From Homalodisca vitripennis (lineage: Eukaryota; Arthropoda; Insecta; Hemiptera; Cicadellidae): a stretch of 64,000 bases of DNA. The stretch is from the NCBI RefSeq assembly GCF_021130785.1, contig NW_025777498.1:1-64000 (forward strand), written 5' to 3'. Below the pieces are notes generated by a model that made no database searches, was not told the DNA's origin, and saw only the letters and a program-made list of their open reading frames with translations. Of this stretch, positions 12,058 through 26,469 are shown one piece after another; the stretch's first letter is position 1, and each line of letters begins with the position of its first letter. A program made the position numbers and the translations under genes.

Positions 12058-14973
12058 CCTATATTGAGCAACCTGGTTTATCACATCATAGTTTTCATTA
12101 TGCTATGACATTTAACTTATACACAAACATTTAAATAGTAAATTAGGTTAAAACATAATAACTATTACTGACTACTGGAAATACTAAAAAGTTGATCTCA
12201 GGTTTTCCCAATCCAAATTTATATTTTTCTACGAGAAAGTAGAAAAAACGATGTCTTAAAGAATGATACACCGGTGAATTTACTTTACATTATGGTTAGT
12301 AACTTTATTAAATTCATTATTAGACCTAGAAAAATTAATAGGATTGTTGTCATGCCTAGAAGGCAATTCATGTTCTCTTATCATTAGTTTCTATGATAAT
12401 ACATTTCATTTTAATCCCGGTAGGTTTTAGACGAGTTTGGATCATTTATTTTATAAAAAGTTCGTTATCTATTTCTGGTATTACTTTGATTTTTTGGGTG
12501 AAATTACATATTTGTGAGTCACATAGAATATATCAAAGTACCGTATATGCTAATATAAAATTTTATGTTAATTGACGCTATCGATTTCCAGTATTAACAG
12601 TTTTTTAGATTGTTTTAATTTTCAGAAAAATTTAATTTAAGTTAAATTATAATAGACGGAGGTTAAGGGTAAAACCAATAATACTCAGCACCACAACTGC
12701 CTAATTAATTTTCCGTTCTCTTTAGTAAAAACCTTCCCAAGTAATGGGACTTCCTTATTTAGTGAGAATGTTTTAACAGATTGAATGAACACCTTTAAAC
12801 AACTTTCGAAGAAAACTATGTTCATGCAAACATATGAACTGCTTTAAACATAAAATTTAATTATAACGTTTATTTCATGGTAGTTGAATGAACAAGTTTT
12901 AACTTCTACTTATACATAACAGTTTAATAAACGACTTTTTAAACAAACAATGGCTATTGACTCCACCTGTGAAAACACACAGAATTAGAAAACAATCTAC
13001 TAATATTACTACGAAATAGGGGTGATTCATACCTTACTTAAAATGTACAAAACTGATTGCTTTCAAACTATTAAAATAAAAACTTCATTGTATTAAATCG
13101 AACCTAATTTTTTCCTTGTTCCTTGTCCGCAGTTTTCCTTGTTAAAATCTTGCATAATATACATTACGAGGCAATAGTGGTTTTAAATAAGAAAAAGTTA
13201 ACATGTAAAATTTAGCTTAAATAAAACATAGCAAAAAAGGACTATTTTTCATTAAGCTCTTTGTTTCACTAAGTTTTTTGTCATGACATATTGGATTAAA
13301 TGTAACATTTTATTATAAGATTCACAATAATTATAACTTTTTATTTATACGTCAAAAATACGTGATAAAATATTAAACTGTTCGAATAGCAACTTTTTCT
13401 TATATCAATTACACAATGCGTGGGTGTATTTATACGTTTTTACAAGTACTCGTTGTTTCTGATTATGCAAGGCGAGACGTTTTTTCTTCACTTTTTACCT
13501 TTCATTCACCTATCCACCATTGCTTTTGAGGAATTTCCACTTTATTTTAATATAGTTTAACGTAAATAGATAATTTCAGACAGTTCGATTTAGCTTATAT
13601 TTGTGTAGAAGTTATTCATAACTTCTTAACTATTTTACAATGGTAATCTCGTCGCTTCGAATAAATTTTGTTTTAATTTTATTCGTTATTAAAGTGAAAA
13701 GAGTTTTAAAAATAATGAAAAAAAAATTTTTCATACGTTTTATTGTTTAGGTAACTTATTATTCACATTGTACTATACAAAATGCATAAGAAAATAGTTG
13801 TATTTTTTTGTAATATTGCATTTTACATGTACTATCCCAACAACTTTTGAATTCACTGCAATTTAGCTGTGAATGTGCAGGTAAATGATATGAGGACGGT
13901 TAGTTAAATAGTGATAATATTACTTATGATCATTATTTATGCAGTCGATAAGATTCACTACGTGAATTGCATTGTCCACATACTATGACCCTCGGTATAA
14001 ATACTGAGTAACATATAATTTATAATAATACAATGTAGAGTCAATTGTCATTCAGTTTTATCTCAAATGTATTTAGGACAACAAATATGAATACAACTTT
14101 TTCGACAGTGTGTTCATTTTAGTTTAAAGGATTAAAAAAAATCTTATGTATCTTTAACTCTAAATACAGATTTACATTTATATTTGATAAAATAAATTTA
14201 TTCCAGTAAGGAACATCCAAGATGGCAGTAAACATCCTAGCTATTTAAAAAAGTTTTAAAACATTTTTCAGTAGTTGTAAAAGGAAGGCGTAAAAAACTC
14301 GCTTATATAATAGGTATGAAAGCAAAACTGTTGATTTTCGTTCGAAATCAATTTTAGTTCGAATTGGACATAATAAATTGATAATAAATTTTAATTTTTC
14401 ATTTGGTGACAGGAGTGGAGTTAGAGATTAAAGTCATTCATTGTCAATAAATTTAATAACTTGTCATAAGTCGGTGCCCCAAGAAGAACTTAAATATTAA
14501 TTTTCATTTAAATTACTTCATTCATATACAATATTGAACTTTTCCTTTTGATAAGGAAGAAGGAGTGTTAATAACATTTTATAGAAGGTCGTATTTAGCA
14601 TTTCAAACACAATATAAAGCTGATTTTTCGAATTAGGATGTATTTAATTTTTTCCCTCCTAGAGAGGGTTTTGGGTTTTATGCAAACATTGTAAAAAAAA
14701 GAACGAAATTAACATGTTTTTAACATGTTTTAAAAGGTCAATAATGAGTTAATTTAGATTATTCATAGTTCACTGATAAGTAAAATTTAAGACAAATCCT
14801 TTAATTTTCTAGAAACTCTAGTAATAATGTTCGCAATTGGAATTCACAAAATTAATACAATTTTTAACCTTTTGAATGAGATGAGATTTTTTACATATTT
14901 TTTATATATTTTTAACAATTTCTGCAATGAAAGGCAGGATTTGTGAAGAGCTTTCGTAAACAATATAATTACT

Positions 14974-15406
14974 AGGTCCTACACTGGTCGGGAGGGTACT
15001 CGAAGAGAGAGCAAAGCTCTCAATCTTCAACTGAGTACGCTGTAACACAGTGACAGCTGAAATCTGCTGTCTGACTGTGTCTGAAGAGACGAAACAACGT
15101 CGAAACATGTTCACTAGGCGCCGCAATCTGAGTTAAAATATACTCCTCAGAGTTAAAATGGATTGTACGAATACAAAAATAAAACAAACCTTCTATTTTT
15201 TATGGTTGCAGTACCACCACTGAGCTTCGGCTACCTTAGGAAACTAAATTTGAGCAAAGGAGGCGATACTCCGGCGAGTGAAGCTGTTTCGGCGTTGTTT
15301 CGTCTCTTCAGACACAGTCAGACAGCAGATTTCAGCTGTCACTGTGTTACAGCGTACTCAGTTACAGATTGAGAGTTTTGCTATCTATTCCCAGCCAGTA
15401 TAGGAG
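14974..15406. repeat. inverted repeat, arms about 140 bp
   Basis: The left arm (about 14974-15115) is the reverse complement of the right arm (about 15270-15406). Shared text includes GAGTACGCTGTAACACAGTG and GTCTGAAGAGACGAAACAAC. The arms are imperfect, and the spacer of about 155 bases contains AT-rich sequence. It could be a fold-back element or two copies of one retroelement tail in opposite orientation. Confidence 0.75.
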
Positions 15407-16735
15407 ACTAAACTCTACTGCTACACTGTCCTGACAAAGACGATCTGATAGACATAAATCTACTATTTATTCATCGACTATAATTACTATTTTCTTCAGA
15501 TAAATAATTGATTTTGGTTATTTTTCTATTGAAAAATCTGTTATTTTTACCATTCTAAGGCCAATGTCGTATAATTTTTGTAATATTAATGTAGTTTTTT
15601 ATCGTGATGCTTGATGTGCATTTTTTCCGATAAAGTTTAAAACTTTGGTTCTACGTGATAAAAACACATACAGTAAAATTTTCAAAACAACTTGTACTAT
15701 TAATGAAAATGATGTAGTGCAAAAAGAACTCATTGAAAAGCACTTATTTTTGAAGAAAAATTCCGATCTCATTGCTTATAAGTAATTAAATAGTAAATAC
15801 GCGACGAAATAAATTACTTAAATATTCTGTGCTTGGTTTAATGAATCTGCACTATAATTCCTTTGTAAACAACAGTCGTTATCTACATAATTTATTCAAC
15901 TTACTTTATGATAAAACGATAAAATGTTCGTTAGTGCAAGTGGACTATAATCTCAGGTACTTTCAACTCCAATTATATTCGGTTGTAAAATGGGATAATG
16001 TAATCCTTAATCTTCTCTAACAGATAGTTTATCTTCCTTACTGTATACCAACTACGCTGAATTTATGAATGCCAAATTTACAGGTAGTTGATGTCACTCT
16101 TGCCCTTATAACCGTACTTGTCCCTGGTTAGTGCTAACTAAACAAACGTTCTCGGTGGCTGGCTCGTTGGACACTTGTCGAAAATCTACCAGACAATGTT
16201 GCCAACGACCTCTGTTAGCAAAAAGCTTACAACTAAATACATAAATATACCCATCAATAAATATTTATATATAAATATTATAAACGGGCAGTATGAAACA
16301 TGAGTTTCTCAATTTCTTCAGCAAAATAAACCAAAGTAGAAATTATAAAATATTCTGCAAGAGGCAATTTTCCCGGCTATAGACTTGTAGTTGGAACAAG
16401 CCACATAGATCTCGTACCACATAGTGTACGTGCCTATTGGCTATGAAAGCTGTGCAATCGATACATTTATGCAGGACCACAATGTGTGTAAAACAATAAA
16501 GCCTCTTAAGACTCTCAGATAAGGCTTGGGAAAGGCTTACAACGGGTATTCCCTACCTTAAGGGACCTTGGGGATTTACATATTTAAGGGATTCAAAAAA
16601 ATGTACGAGACTTGTATATGACTTGTCAGTATCATAAATGCTAGTATTTGTACCCTAGACACATTTCAATTAACCCTGTTGTAGAAGATTCAAATACAGC
16701 CGACCTTCGGATAAACTAGTGCTATGGGGAAGAAA

Positions 16736-17200
16736 TGGGTGGAAAAGTTCCGATTTTGGATTTCATCCACAATTGTAAGGCTTGGAAAATAATTTCACAA
16801 AGGCGTTCTAACTTCTAACGTGTTTATCATAAGATGAAAAACTGAGATATTTAGTAATGAAAGCTACATTTTTACTTGAACTAACTATTAAATGGGTGGA
16901 AAGTTCTGAGCTTTGATTTTATCCACAGTTGTAAGGCTTGACTACTCATTCCACAAGATAGTTCTAACTTCTAACGTGTTTATCATAGATGAAAAAACTG
17001 AATATTTAGTAACGAAACTTTTTTTCTCCAAAATTAGTTAGTTCAGTGGGTGGAAAGTTCCTAATTTGTACTTCATCTATAGTCGTAAGGCTTGGCTACT
17101 CATACCACAGGGGCGTTCTAACTTCTAGCGCGTATATCATAAGATGATAACCAGAGAAATTTAGTTACGAAACTAGATTTTCACCAAAATTAGTTCGTTG
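16736..17200. repeat. tandem repeat, about 156 bp x 3
   Basis: Three diverged copies starting at GGGTGGA near 16736, 16894 and 17048. Shared segments include TTGTAAGGCTTG and GTTCTAACTTCTAACGTGTT and TATCATAAGATGA. No coding potential was recognised. Confidence 0.8.
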
Positions 17201-18179
17201 AAATAAACCGGATCCAAAATTGTGGTATAATTCCCTCTTAATGAAGTTAACACTTTTTTCCACATTAAAATCAGTACGTTAGACACTTGCTAGCCTAATA
17301 TTCTAGAGAAATAAAATAAAGAAGAGTCAAGAGCTCTTCTTATTTTTCTTTCTCTTTTTGAAGGGTTCGGGACGACAAGCCGACAACGATTAATCATTAT
17401 GTTGTCAAGAGCCAGCAGTGTTGGCTGCTATCTTGATGGTAGCCTCATAAGAACAATGTTAAACCTCGTGTACTTCAACTCCCTCATTTTTAGTGGTACA
17501 TTCGAGGTGTCTCATTTTACAGATATCATTAATCCGCAAACAAACTCTTTTCTTTCTCATTTTCAGAAACAAAAATCTCAAACCCTTTTGTACTTTATCG
17601 TTTAAATATATAAAAAGTAAACACTTAAAAAACTAAAAGTCGTCTGTATGTCTATTAATCATATCTTTAAATTTAGGCATTTTCTCGTAACGCCTTAAAA
17701 TATAAGGGTGTAAAATTGCATGAGGTTTAACAGAGTTCTTAAGTTGTAATACTCAAGGTAGTTTTATTACAGCCAGCTCTTACGTATTACAAAGTACAGC
17801 TTGTGTAATATGCAGTAGCCGCCCACCTTCCAACTAGAAATGTCGCTAGTGTGAAGTACAAAATATCACTGAAGTTAGGTATGAGACACCAGCCGTATAG
17901 AAGGTTGTATGACATCACTCACACAAGGTTGGCAATGTCATAAACAGTGTAAAAGCTGAGTGGAATTGAATTACCCACCAGAACCCTTGATGTGTTTACT
18001 GCCAGCTCTCGTGGAAACTATTTTATTTTTTTCAGTTTCCAATATTGCTTCAAGTCAACAAAACACACTGTGACACACGTGTAGTCAATAAATTGTGACG
18101 AGAGAATTTATCAGGTAATATTTATTTACAGACTTTGCCTTATAATGCGTGCAGTACTGGTTTGTACCAACAATCTTCA

Positions 18180-18390
18180 TTATTTTAACATTCTATCGTG
18201 TTAAGATATGGTGTTCTGAGAACAAATCAGATAATATGACATGTGATATGCACAATCTGTAAAATATAATCCCTGCAAAAACCCATTTAAACTAACAGTA
18301 TATTTCATTTTAACATTCTATCGTGTTACGATATGATGTTCTGACAAGTAATCAGATAATGCGAGATGTGATAAACACAAAAATAACGTG
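18180..18390. repeat. tandem duplication, about 125 bp x 2
   Basis: TTTTAACATTCTATCGTGTT recurs at about 18183 and 18308, followed in both copies by a similar ATATGRTGTTCTGA and ATCAGATAAT context. Confidence 0.75.
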
Positions 18391-20091
18391 TGTTTAAATA
18401 TTTTCTTACTGATGGCTTTAAAAAAATAGTCAAATCGTCTTCATATTTCTTGTCATATTCTGACTTCAACAAGGATTCAAAGAACCTTTACTTATAGTTA
18501 TTGTTTCAATTACCGTTATAATCTGTAATTTTCTCTGATGAGTCACAACTGATTACCAAAATCACTCGTTGATAAATGTGTAAATTAAGGCAATTTCCCT
18601 TTATTTTTTAAAAGGTTTTCAATTGAGGTTTAATGGTGGTGCAGTTATTGCCAAAATGGTTTTTTCTTTAAGATGTGAGTTATTTTAAAATTAGATTAGA
18701 ATTAGTATATTTTTGTTTTTAACGAATACTTCTAAATCGATTTAAAAATTCACATGCTCGCTAAGCTAATACATATAAAAATCAGAAAATGTCAATTGTT
18801 TATGTAAACCTTTAAAAATCCTAATGCCTCAGTCTAAGGGTATGTTTTGTTATTTAAAATCACGTATAATTTTGTAAACTGAAAAGTAAACCTGGTGGGT
18901 AAGAGTCAGTTTTGAGATATGGATATCAGGAGCGAAATTATTTGTGCTTTTTTGGATATTTAATGGTGAAGATGTTTAAACACGCTTTGTAATAAAATAT
19001 TTGCTTAGTATAAACTGGCACACTTGACCTTTTTACGATGATTTGAAAATGTAAGAAATAAGAAATAGTTTTCAACACAATTAAGTTTGTATTGTTGAGT
19101 AGGTAACTGAATTTTCGAGTTCCAGTAATAGCATAACCCGATGATCAATATAATGTGATTAAAAAACATCAAAATTTGGGCGAGACCTTTCGTCATACTT
19201 GACTTATCAACGTCATCTAAAAATAAAATTTTTAAGTGTATTTTTTACTTTTTAAGTAAAATTACTTTATGAAGTTATTTTTATTTGCAACATCTGGATC
19301 CAAAAATTAACTGTGTAGGATCCAAAAAATGCCTATCAATGTTGGAACGCATGCATAACCAAGATTGCTGTACGTACTATAGATGTGCTGGAAGTCTCTA
19401 CCGTATACTGTATGTCTAAGTAAAGTATATAATATTTATACTGAATTTTGTCCAGTGAACAGAGTAAGAAACAAGTGTAAATATCTTCCGTAGTATATAA
19501 TCTTAGTTGCAAGTTTCAGATTTGTATATAGCAAAGTAATACAATTTCCAAGAAACCGTTCACTAGCGCAAATTTGACTTTGAAACACTATTAATTTTGT
19601 GTAATTAACAATTGTAAAGTTTTACTTGGTATATCTTCATTTTATTTTCTGTTAACTCAAATATTTACTTTATTTCCCTAATGAAATACAGTGTTTACAG
19701 TACTGCAATGAGAGGGATAACTGGCGATAACTTCATCGTTTGGGTAATTAATGTTTTCCAGTTTAGTTGCGAAATCAGTTGAAACTGTTATAACTTCTAG
19801 AACAGATACTGCAAGTTGTATTGTAATATTATCCTTTATTTTAAGTCCGTTGGAGAGTAAGTTGAATCTGCATTTTAATTAGTCTGAGGTTGTTTTGTAT
19901 TTTTATTGTATTTGACTAGTAGATAGGATTAATTTTTATTTACTATATGAATTGAGTTTCCTGTTAGTAATAAACTTATTAGGGTAAATATAATTATTTG
20001 ATGATATTACTACATACGATTTAGCCTACTATACATGTGATTACCTGTTTTAAGTAGTAAATTAATAATAACAAATGAGTATTGAATTTAG

Positions 20092-20213
20092 GACCATCAG
20101 GATCTGCGGGTCCTCAAGGATTTCAAGGTGTCAGGGGTGAGCCAGGAGAGCCTGGCCCTCCAGGATCCCCTGGTATCCCGGGTCCTAGGGGTCCCCCAGG
20201 AGTTCCAGGAAAA
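20092..20213 (+). CDS. collagen exon 1 (first visible)
   Basis: Acceptor TTTAG, then 2 plus 40 codons: [20 protein letters not shown] and on to GPPGVPGK. Phase 0 at the end fits the next exon. The donor reads GATAAAA instead of a GT donor, as though one base were inserted in GTAAAA. The exon needs an upstream exon ending in phase 1, which I could not find. Confidence 0.7.
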
Positions 20214-20936
20214 GATAAAAGCTACAGAAGCACAGTATTTTAATAATTAGAATAAAAACACTAAAAAGCTTCATATTTTTAGTACTAATTAGACAATATT
20301 GTAAATATATTGAGTTAAACTTGTGTTACTGATTAATATGAGTTGAAAGTCTTCAATTTTTCAAATAATTAAGAACAGTTTACACAGATTTACGGAGTGT
20401 GAGAGTACGTTGTCAAACGCATTGAAAATAAAAGTTATGCAGCCTTAAAGAGGCGAAACTTGTGGATAATTTCAAAAGTAACCAGATTTGTAAGGATAAT
20501 TTTTTGTTGCCAAATTTAGTAGCGTTCGTCAAGATCCTATAGTTGTTGTCATGGCTTTTTTCAGGTGTTTTCAGTGACTATATAATATTCCGTGGTCCAC
20601 ATTGTCCACTTTCCCGCTAGACTAATAAGTTTATAAAATATCTTTTATCAATTTATAAGTGCGTATAAAAATTAATATTTAGTTTTAACATATATACATT
20701 TCAACTTAAACTTTTATAGAAATGCAATGGTAAATTATTGTTATTAATATACAGTAATATTACCCAGTAATTAACTGAAAAAGCTACAGTGAAAGTTGAA
20801 ATAACAACAAACCTAATTAGTTTTTAATGAATACAGCTTATAAAAGCAGAAATTAAATTACATAGTAATATGTGTGATGAAGATAAAATGTGCTAGTGTA
20901 CTATTATATACGATTTACAGCTCCATGTTATTCCAG

Positions 20937-21143
20937 GGAGAGCAAGGTGAGGATGGCGAACCTGGAACGTCAGGATCTGGAGGCTCTCCGGGACCTAGGG
21001 GCCTTCCGGACATGCCAGGACTCCCAGGCATCAAAGGCCACCGTGGGTTTCCGGGTCTGGACGGGGCTAAGGGTGAACAGGGCCAACCAGGGGAGAAGGG
21101 ATCACTAGGGCCCTCGGGCCCCATGGGGCCCATCGGACCAGTG
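20937..21143 (+). CDS. collagen exon 2
   Basis: 69 codons between TTCCAG and GTGAGT, starting [10 protein letters not shown] and ending GPMGPIGPV. One Gly position is replaced by Asp (GLP-DMP-GLP near 21010, GAC for an expected GGC), which would break the triplet repeat. Confidence 0.85.
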
Positions 21144-21325
21144 GTGAGTGGAATATTCCGTTGCTCTCAATCGCCATCTGCAAATAATCCACATAGTTAA
21201 CAGCTCAAAACGAGCATCTTAGTTTGAATTTCCTTACGTAAAGTCTTGCGAAAACTTGCCTATCCACCATTAGTGGTTGTTGATTAATCTAAAAGCTATT
21301 AGGCCATTGTGCTAAGTAAATAAAC

Positions 21326-22388
<1,063 letters not shown>

Positions 22389-22399
22389 CTTTACGTATA

Positions 22400-23240
22400 T
22401 TTAAATAAACGACTGTAAAAATAAAATTATTATTTTTTAATGGCGCTATATTTCGGTAAAAACCGTCTTTAGGCGCAATAATTATATGAAATATAAAAAC
22501 TACATAATACAAACACAAGTAAATAAACAGTGAATAAATAGTCATAAATAAAGATGACATGATCTAAATTTCTTAAATGTGTTGATTTCAAATTTTGACG
22601 TTTTTGGCGAAGTCACCTGATGTTGAATGTTGCATGTGGAATTTTTGCTCTTTAAAACCACTAGGTGTGCTTGTTCTAGTGTTCTGAGGTAAATTGGGTT
22701 TGAATTTTCAAGCACTTGCCGAATAGGTTTGACAGAATACGTGTTTTCAAAAGTGTCATTGTGATTTAGACCATGAGTGACGACAGTTATCTTTAAATCG
22801 GGTGCTTATAATCGAATCAGTATCCTCTCATTCTTGTCCTCAAGGTATTTGTAACTGAGCCAATATAATCTAGACATTTGTTACATTGAATTTGGCAAAT
22901 CACATTTTTAGATTCACAACACAAGTTGCCAATGATAGGATACGCCTTGCTTGGATTGCTGCTACTGAAGTTTGACGAATTTGGTAACATTTTACAAATC
23001 AAACAACTTGGTTTGTTACATGGATGTGATACTTTATGTTTTGTATTGGTATTTCATAGGTGTTTGTCATTAGTAAGTTAGGTGTTATCAATAAATCTTT
23101 AAGAGTCGGAAGTCTTTTAAAGATTGCTCTAGTAGTTATTTTGAAAATATCATTAATTGAACTTGAGTTTTGTAAGATATTAAATGCTACTTTAAGTATA
23201 TATATATATATATTTAATATCAAACTTGTATTCTATCTTT
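22400..23240 (-). pseudogene. Penelope-like retroelement, 3' fragment with GIY-YIG
   Basis: On the minus strand, 23223-22999 carries a linker (FKRLPTLKDLLI), and 23002-22817 carries a Cys-containing segment followed by CQIQCNKCLDYIGSVTNTLR, the GIY-YIG endonuclease signature of Penelope-like elements. A frame break follows. Further downstream HGLNHNDTFENTYSVKPIRQ continues the domain, and the fragment ends with a tail near 22440 (GCGCCTAAAGACGG). The reverse transcriptase is absent, so this is a dead 3' fragment. It abuts the palindrome. Confidence 0.75.
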
Positions 23241-23339
23241 GAAACTTTAAAATAAGCTTTTTCTTGTATTTGGAGTGTATTCTTCCTATATTTACTACCA
23301 CTTCACTAAATGAGTAATATAACCAGTTTTCATTTACAG

Positions 23340-23438
23340 GGTCCCGTCGGGCCCAGAGAAGAAAGAGGAAGAGAAGGTCCTCCGGGTCCTCCAGGTCTTA
23401 GGGGAATCGACGGCATCGCAGGAACTCCTGGAGCTCCG
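23340..23438 (+). CDS. collagen exon 3
   Basis: 33 codons between TTTACAG and [26 protein letters not shown] and on to GTPGAP. One Gly is replaced by Glu (GPR-EER, GAA for an expected GGA). Confidence 0.85.
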
Positions 23439-23539
23439 GTAAGATTGAGAAACACGAACAATGAGTTATGTATAATATTTTGCTAAGCTCCTAAAGGTAT
23501 GATATTGTATCGGAGCTAATGATCCAACTTGTATTTTAG

Positions 23540-23648
23540 GGTGCGATCGGTAAACCAGGATCACCAGGATTTCCTGGGTCTCCAGGAGCTAAAGGAGATC
23601 AAGGAGCACAGGGTCCCAAGGGCAGTCAGGGTCTGCAAGGTCCTAGAG
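23540..23648 (+). CDS. collagen exon 4
   Basis: 36 codons plus one base between TATTTTAG and GTCAGT: GAIGKPGSPGFPGSPGAKGD and on to GLQGPR. It ends after the first base of a Gly codon (phase 1), completed by GT at the start of the next exon. No defect is seen. Confidence 0.88.
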
Positions 23649-25616
23649 GTCAGTTGTACTACTAAGTAGGTTACGCAGGATAAATCGAATAGAAAATTAA
23701 TGCTTGATGAAGAAATGATGGTTTATTTGCAAATATCACATAATTTAATAATCATTTGTTATTATTTTTATATTTAAATTTTATTCCATAGTTTTTATTG
23801 CAGTACTTATAAACTCGTAGAATCCATTGCTAGACTTTTCATCTCAATAATTTGTTAACGGGCCAAATTGTTATAGGTCTCCCTACACTTGTACATGTTT
23901 AGTTACATTAACAAGTGACGATACCCAGGTGTGTGATGTGAACAACAATATTTATTTAATCCGCACTTAATTGCATCATTAATTTCGGTCATTATACCCG
24001 ACGCAGTAATAGCTTCATTATACATGCATACGTGTATTGTTAACCATTGCTGACGTTTTCGTAAACCGGCTGTAGGAAAAGTGTGTTTTCCAACAAAGAG
24101 AAAATCAGTTGTAATGCAGGCGTCCATAAACCAATTAATCGAGCAAAAAGTTAGCTTAATTAAACTGTTCCTTCTGTTTCTTTTTCTCGTTCTACCTCGT
24201 CCAATTTTAATTATTTAAATTTCTATTACTTTACTTCGCCTTGAATGAATTATTCATGAGAAGTTTCCTAAGTCGTTGCGAAAGCAAAATAAGTTTTATT
24301 TCTTCTCATTTTTGTGTTATTCCGCCTCTGATCAGTGAACGAACTTCCGGAACCACTGAAAGTCATTCGAGTCGTATTGTGTTGTTGTTATGTTTCTTTA
24401 TGACGAATATTGCTTATAAATTCCGCTTTTTTTTTTGAATAGTTCTGCTAATTTAAAGCCACCAATAATAAAAGTTTAAGTCGCGGAGCCGGTGCCGTGT
24501 GGTCTAATGCCTCAGGACTCCGTGACTGAGTTTGAGATAGCGCATCTTTTAGTTCTGTCCGTGACGTTTGCACTTTTTGCCAATACTGTACCGAGTATGG
24601 ACAGAATAAAGCTAAAAAGGGTATCGCCCTCTCCTTCAAAACCATTTAACCAATGTAAAAAATACCTTTTCATTCACCAGCTCCACTCCCCATTATAACA
24701 ATAGGCTACTTGAAATCATCAATCTTACGTTGGTTTGTGATACTCTCATTTATATTTCATTCAACTGTTTCGTAATACGAGTACCGATTTATATCTGTAG
24801 TCGATTAATGGATAATTTCGCAGCAACCTAAAGGGCTTTATGCTCGCCACACTCCTAAATTAATGATCTTTTTCTGATTGATAATATTAGTATTGCACTA
24901 TGTATATATTTCATAATTGTATCGGGTTTACCCATGACACTTTTACTTGCTGTTAACTCTTGTCTAATAATTTCTTAGTATTACATTAGATTCCTTCCTG
25001 AATTGGCATTACTATTTTTGCTTCAGAAAATTAGTGCATGCCTTTAGTAATAAGTCACTGCTGTTTACAGACCTTAGTACATTGCAGAACTTTAGCAGTA
25101 AAGTTAGCACATTCACTGCAAGACGGTGTACAATAAGGATTGCAAGCACTCAAGAATAATGGCTGCGTCTTATATTCCGCTGCTAACATGTTACAAAGAT
25201 ACAGGGAAGCAAAGTTTTTACGATGCTTTATGTTCCATAGCCTCTAGATCTCATCAGAAACAAGCCACGGTGTCCTAAATTTCCTGGCAATGTAAAGTCA
25301 TAGGATTTCATGGTCCACATGGAATATCAACATGGTTCTGTGATGTAAAGAGTTTATATTCATGTACAGAAACTCCCCAATTATATATCTCCGGACCTTA
25401 ATGATAAATTAAAAATATTGTGAACCTTAGCATCAAATAGTACACAGTACTATTCAGAAGAGGTGTCAGAACGAAGGCAACCACAGACACCTCACAATTC
25501 ATGTAACCTTCCTAAGTCGAAGATCGGGTTACGGTACGCGATTTTGACTGGTACTTTCCATCTCAGTGCGTTTCCTTGTACTTTTTATTGACATGTAATT
25601 CTGCTGGTTGCGACAG
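23649..25616. other. collagen intron
   Basis: Intron between exons 4 and 5. It holds the tRNA-derived SINE at 24485; nothing else is recognised. Confidence 0.6.
24485..24655 (+). mobile_element. tRNA-derived SINE (diverged copy)
   Basis: The copy shows an A-box-like GTGCCGTGTGGTCTAATGCC, then TGAGTTTGAGATAGCGCATC and the body CCAATACTGTACCGAGTATG. It corresponds part by part to copies at 45776-45966 (minus) and 52563-52790 (plus). The extra-arm-like and T-arm-like regions suggest a Leu/Ser-type tRNA ancestor; that is inference. Confidence 0.55.
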
Positions 25617-25804
25617 GTGAGTCTGGACGTCCAGGAATATCCGGTGAGTCAGGTCTACCAGGGCAACCCGGCAAGGATGGATACCCAGGAGAGAAGGGAA
25701 ATCCAGGGGCTAACGGCATTCCAGGCCCTCCGGGCTTTCCAGGAGCTCGAGGACCCCCTGGACTCTCTGGCAGTGTCGGCCCCCAAGGCCCTAAAGGACA
25801 ACAG
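25617..25804 (+). CDS. collagen exon 5
   Basis: Acceptor GCGACAG, two bases that finish a Gly codon, then 62 codons: [20 protein letters not shown] and on to GPQGPKGQQ. The donor is GTAAAC. Intact Gly-X-Y throughout. Confidence 0.9.
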
Positions 25805-26469
25805 GTAAACGACCTCTTCGAATTAATAAAAAGGATCACAGATATTGGAGTTATATTTATATTATATCCGTACAACCTACGTATTTCAGAACTGTGGAAA
25901 ATTACATCTGCGAATAAAGTAGAAAATCAAATAACAATATATTATATCCTTCTCATTAATGTCAAAAAGGTTGCACGTATAATAATCTTCTAATATAATC
26001 TAATATAATAATCTTCAATTATTTTAATATACCTATATAGTGCAGAACAAACATATAAAGTAAATAAATTGTAATGCAGTAAAAAAATTGAAAAAATTTT
26101 CAGATTTTATCTCTTCCACAATTATATCTACATTTATCAAAGGATAAAAAGATTGCATACTTTTTCCATAGTTTTCAACATTTCAACAAAAAATGTTTCA
26201 ACATTTTTTACATCACGCTATTTTTCTAGAACTGGTATCTCTATTGGTTCAGTTCGTTCGTTAATTTGTGATTTTGCAAAATCTAAAGTCTAAAGCAAAC
26301 GGCAAGTAACTTTATCAAATAAACAAGATCAATTACTCTGTTGAACTCATGTTTAGTGACAGCATTCGATTAAGTCAGATTGAGTTCTGTGTTGTAGTAA
26401 CTTTTATTACACATTCATGTCTTTAATATATTTCTACAATATCATGAATATGCGTCATGTAGAGTTGTT

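Larger units (their letters stand above)
10311..20091. other. 10 kb without a recognisable gene
   Basis: Between the calcium-binding protein exons and the first collagen exon I find only repeats (listed separately) and AT-rich sequence. The missing 5' exon of the calcium-binding protein (minus) and any exon preceding 20092 of the collagen (plus) should lie here or beyond the window, but none was recognised. Confidence 0.5.

Noticed and set aside
15163..15372. 69-aa frame with SALFRLFRHSQTADFSCH
   Set aside because: It is a translation of one arm of the inverted repeat; the complementary frame exists at the other arm.
18534..18570. CTGATGAGTC resembling a hammerhead ribozyme core
   Set aside because: The GAAA core box is missing at the right distance and no three-stem arrangement can be drawn.
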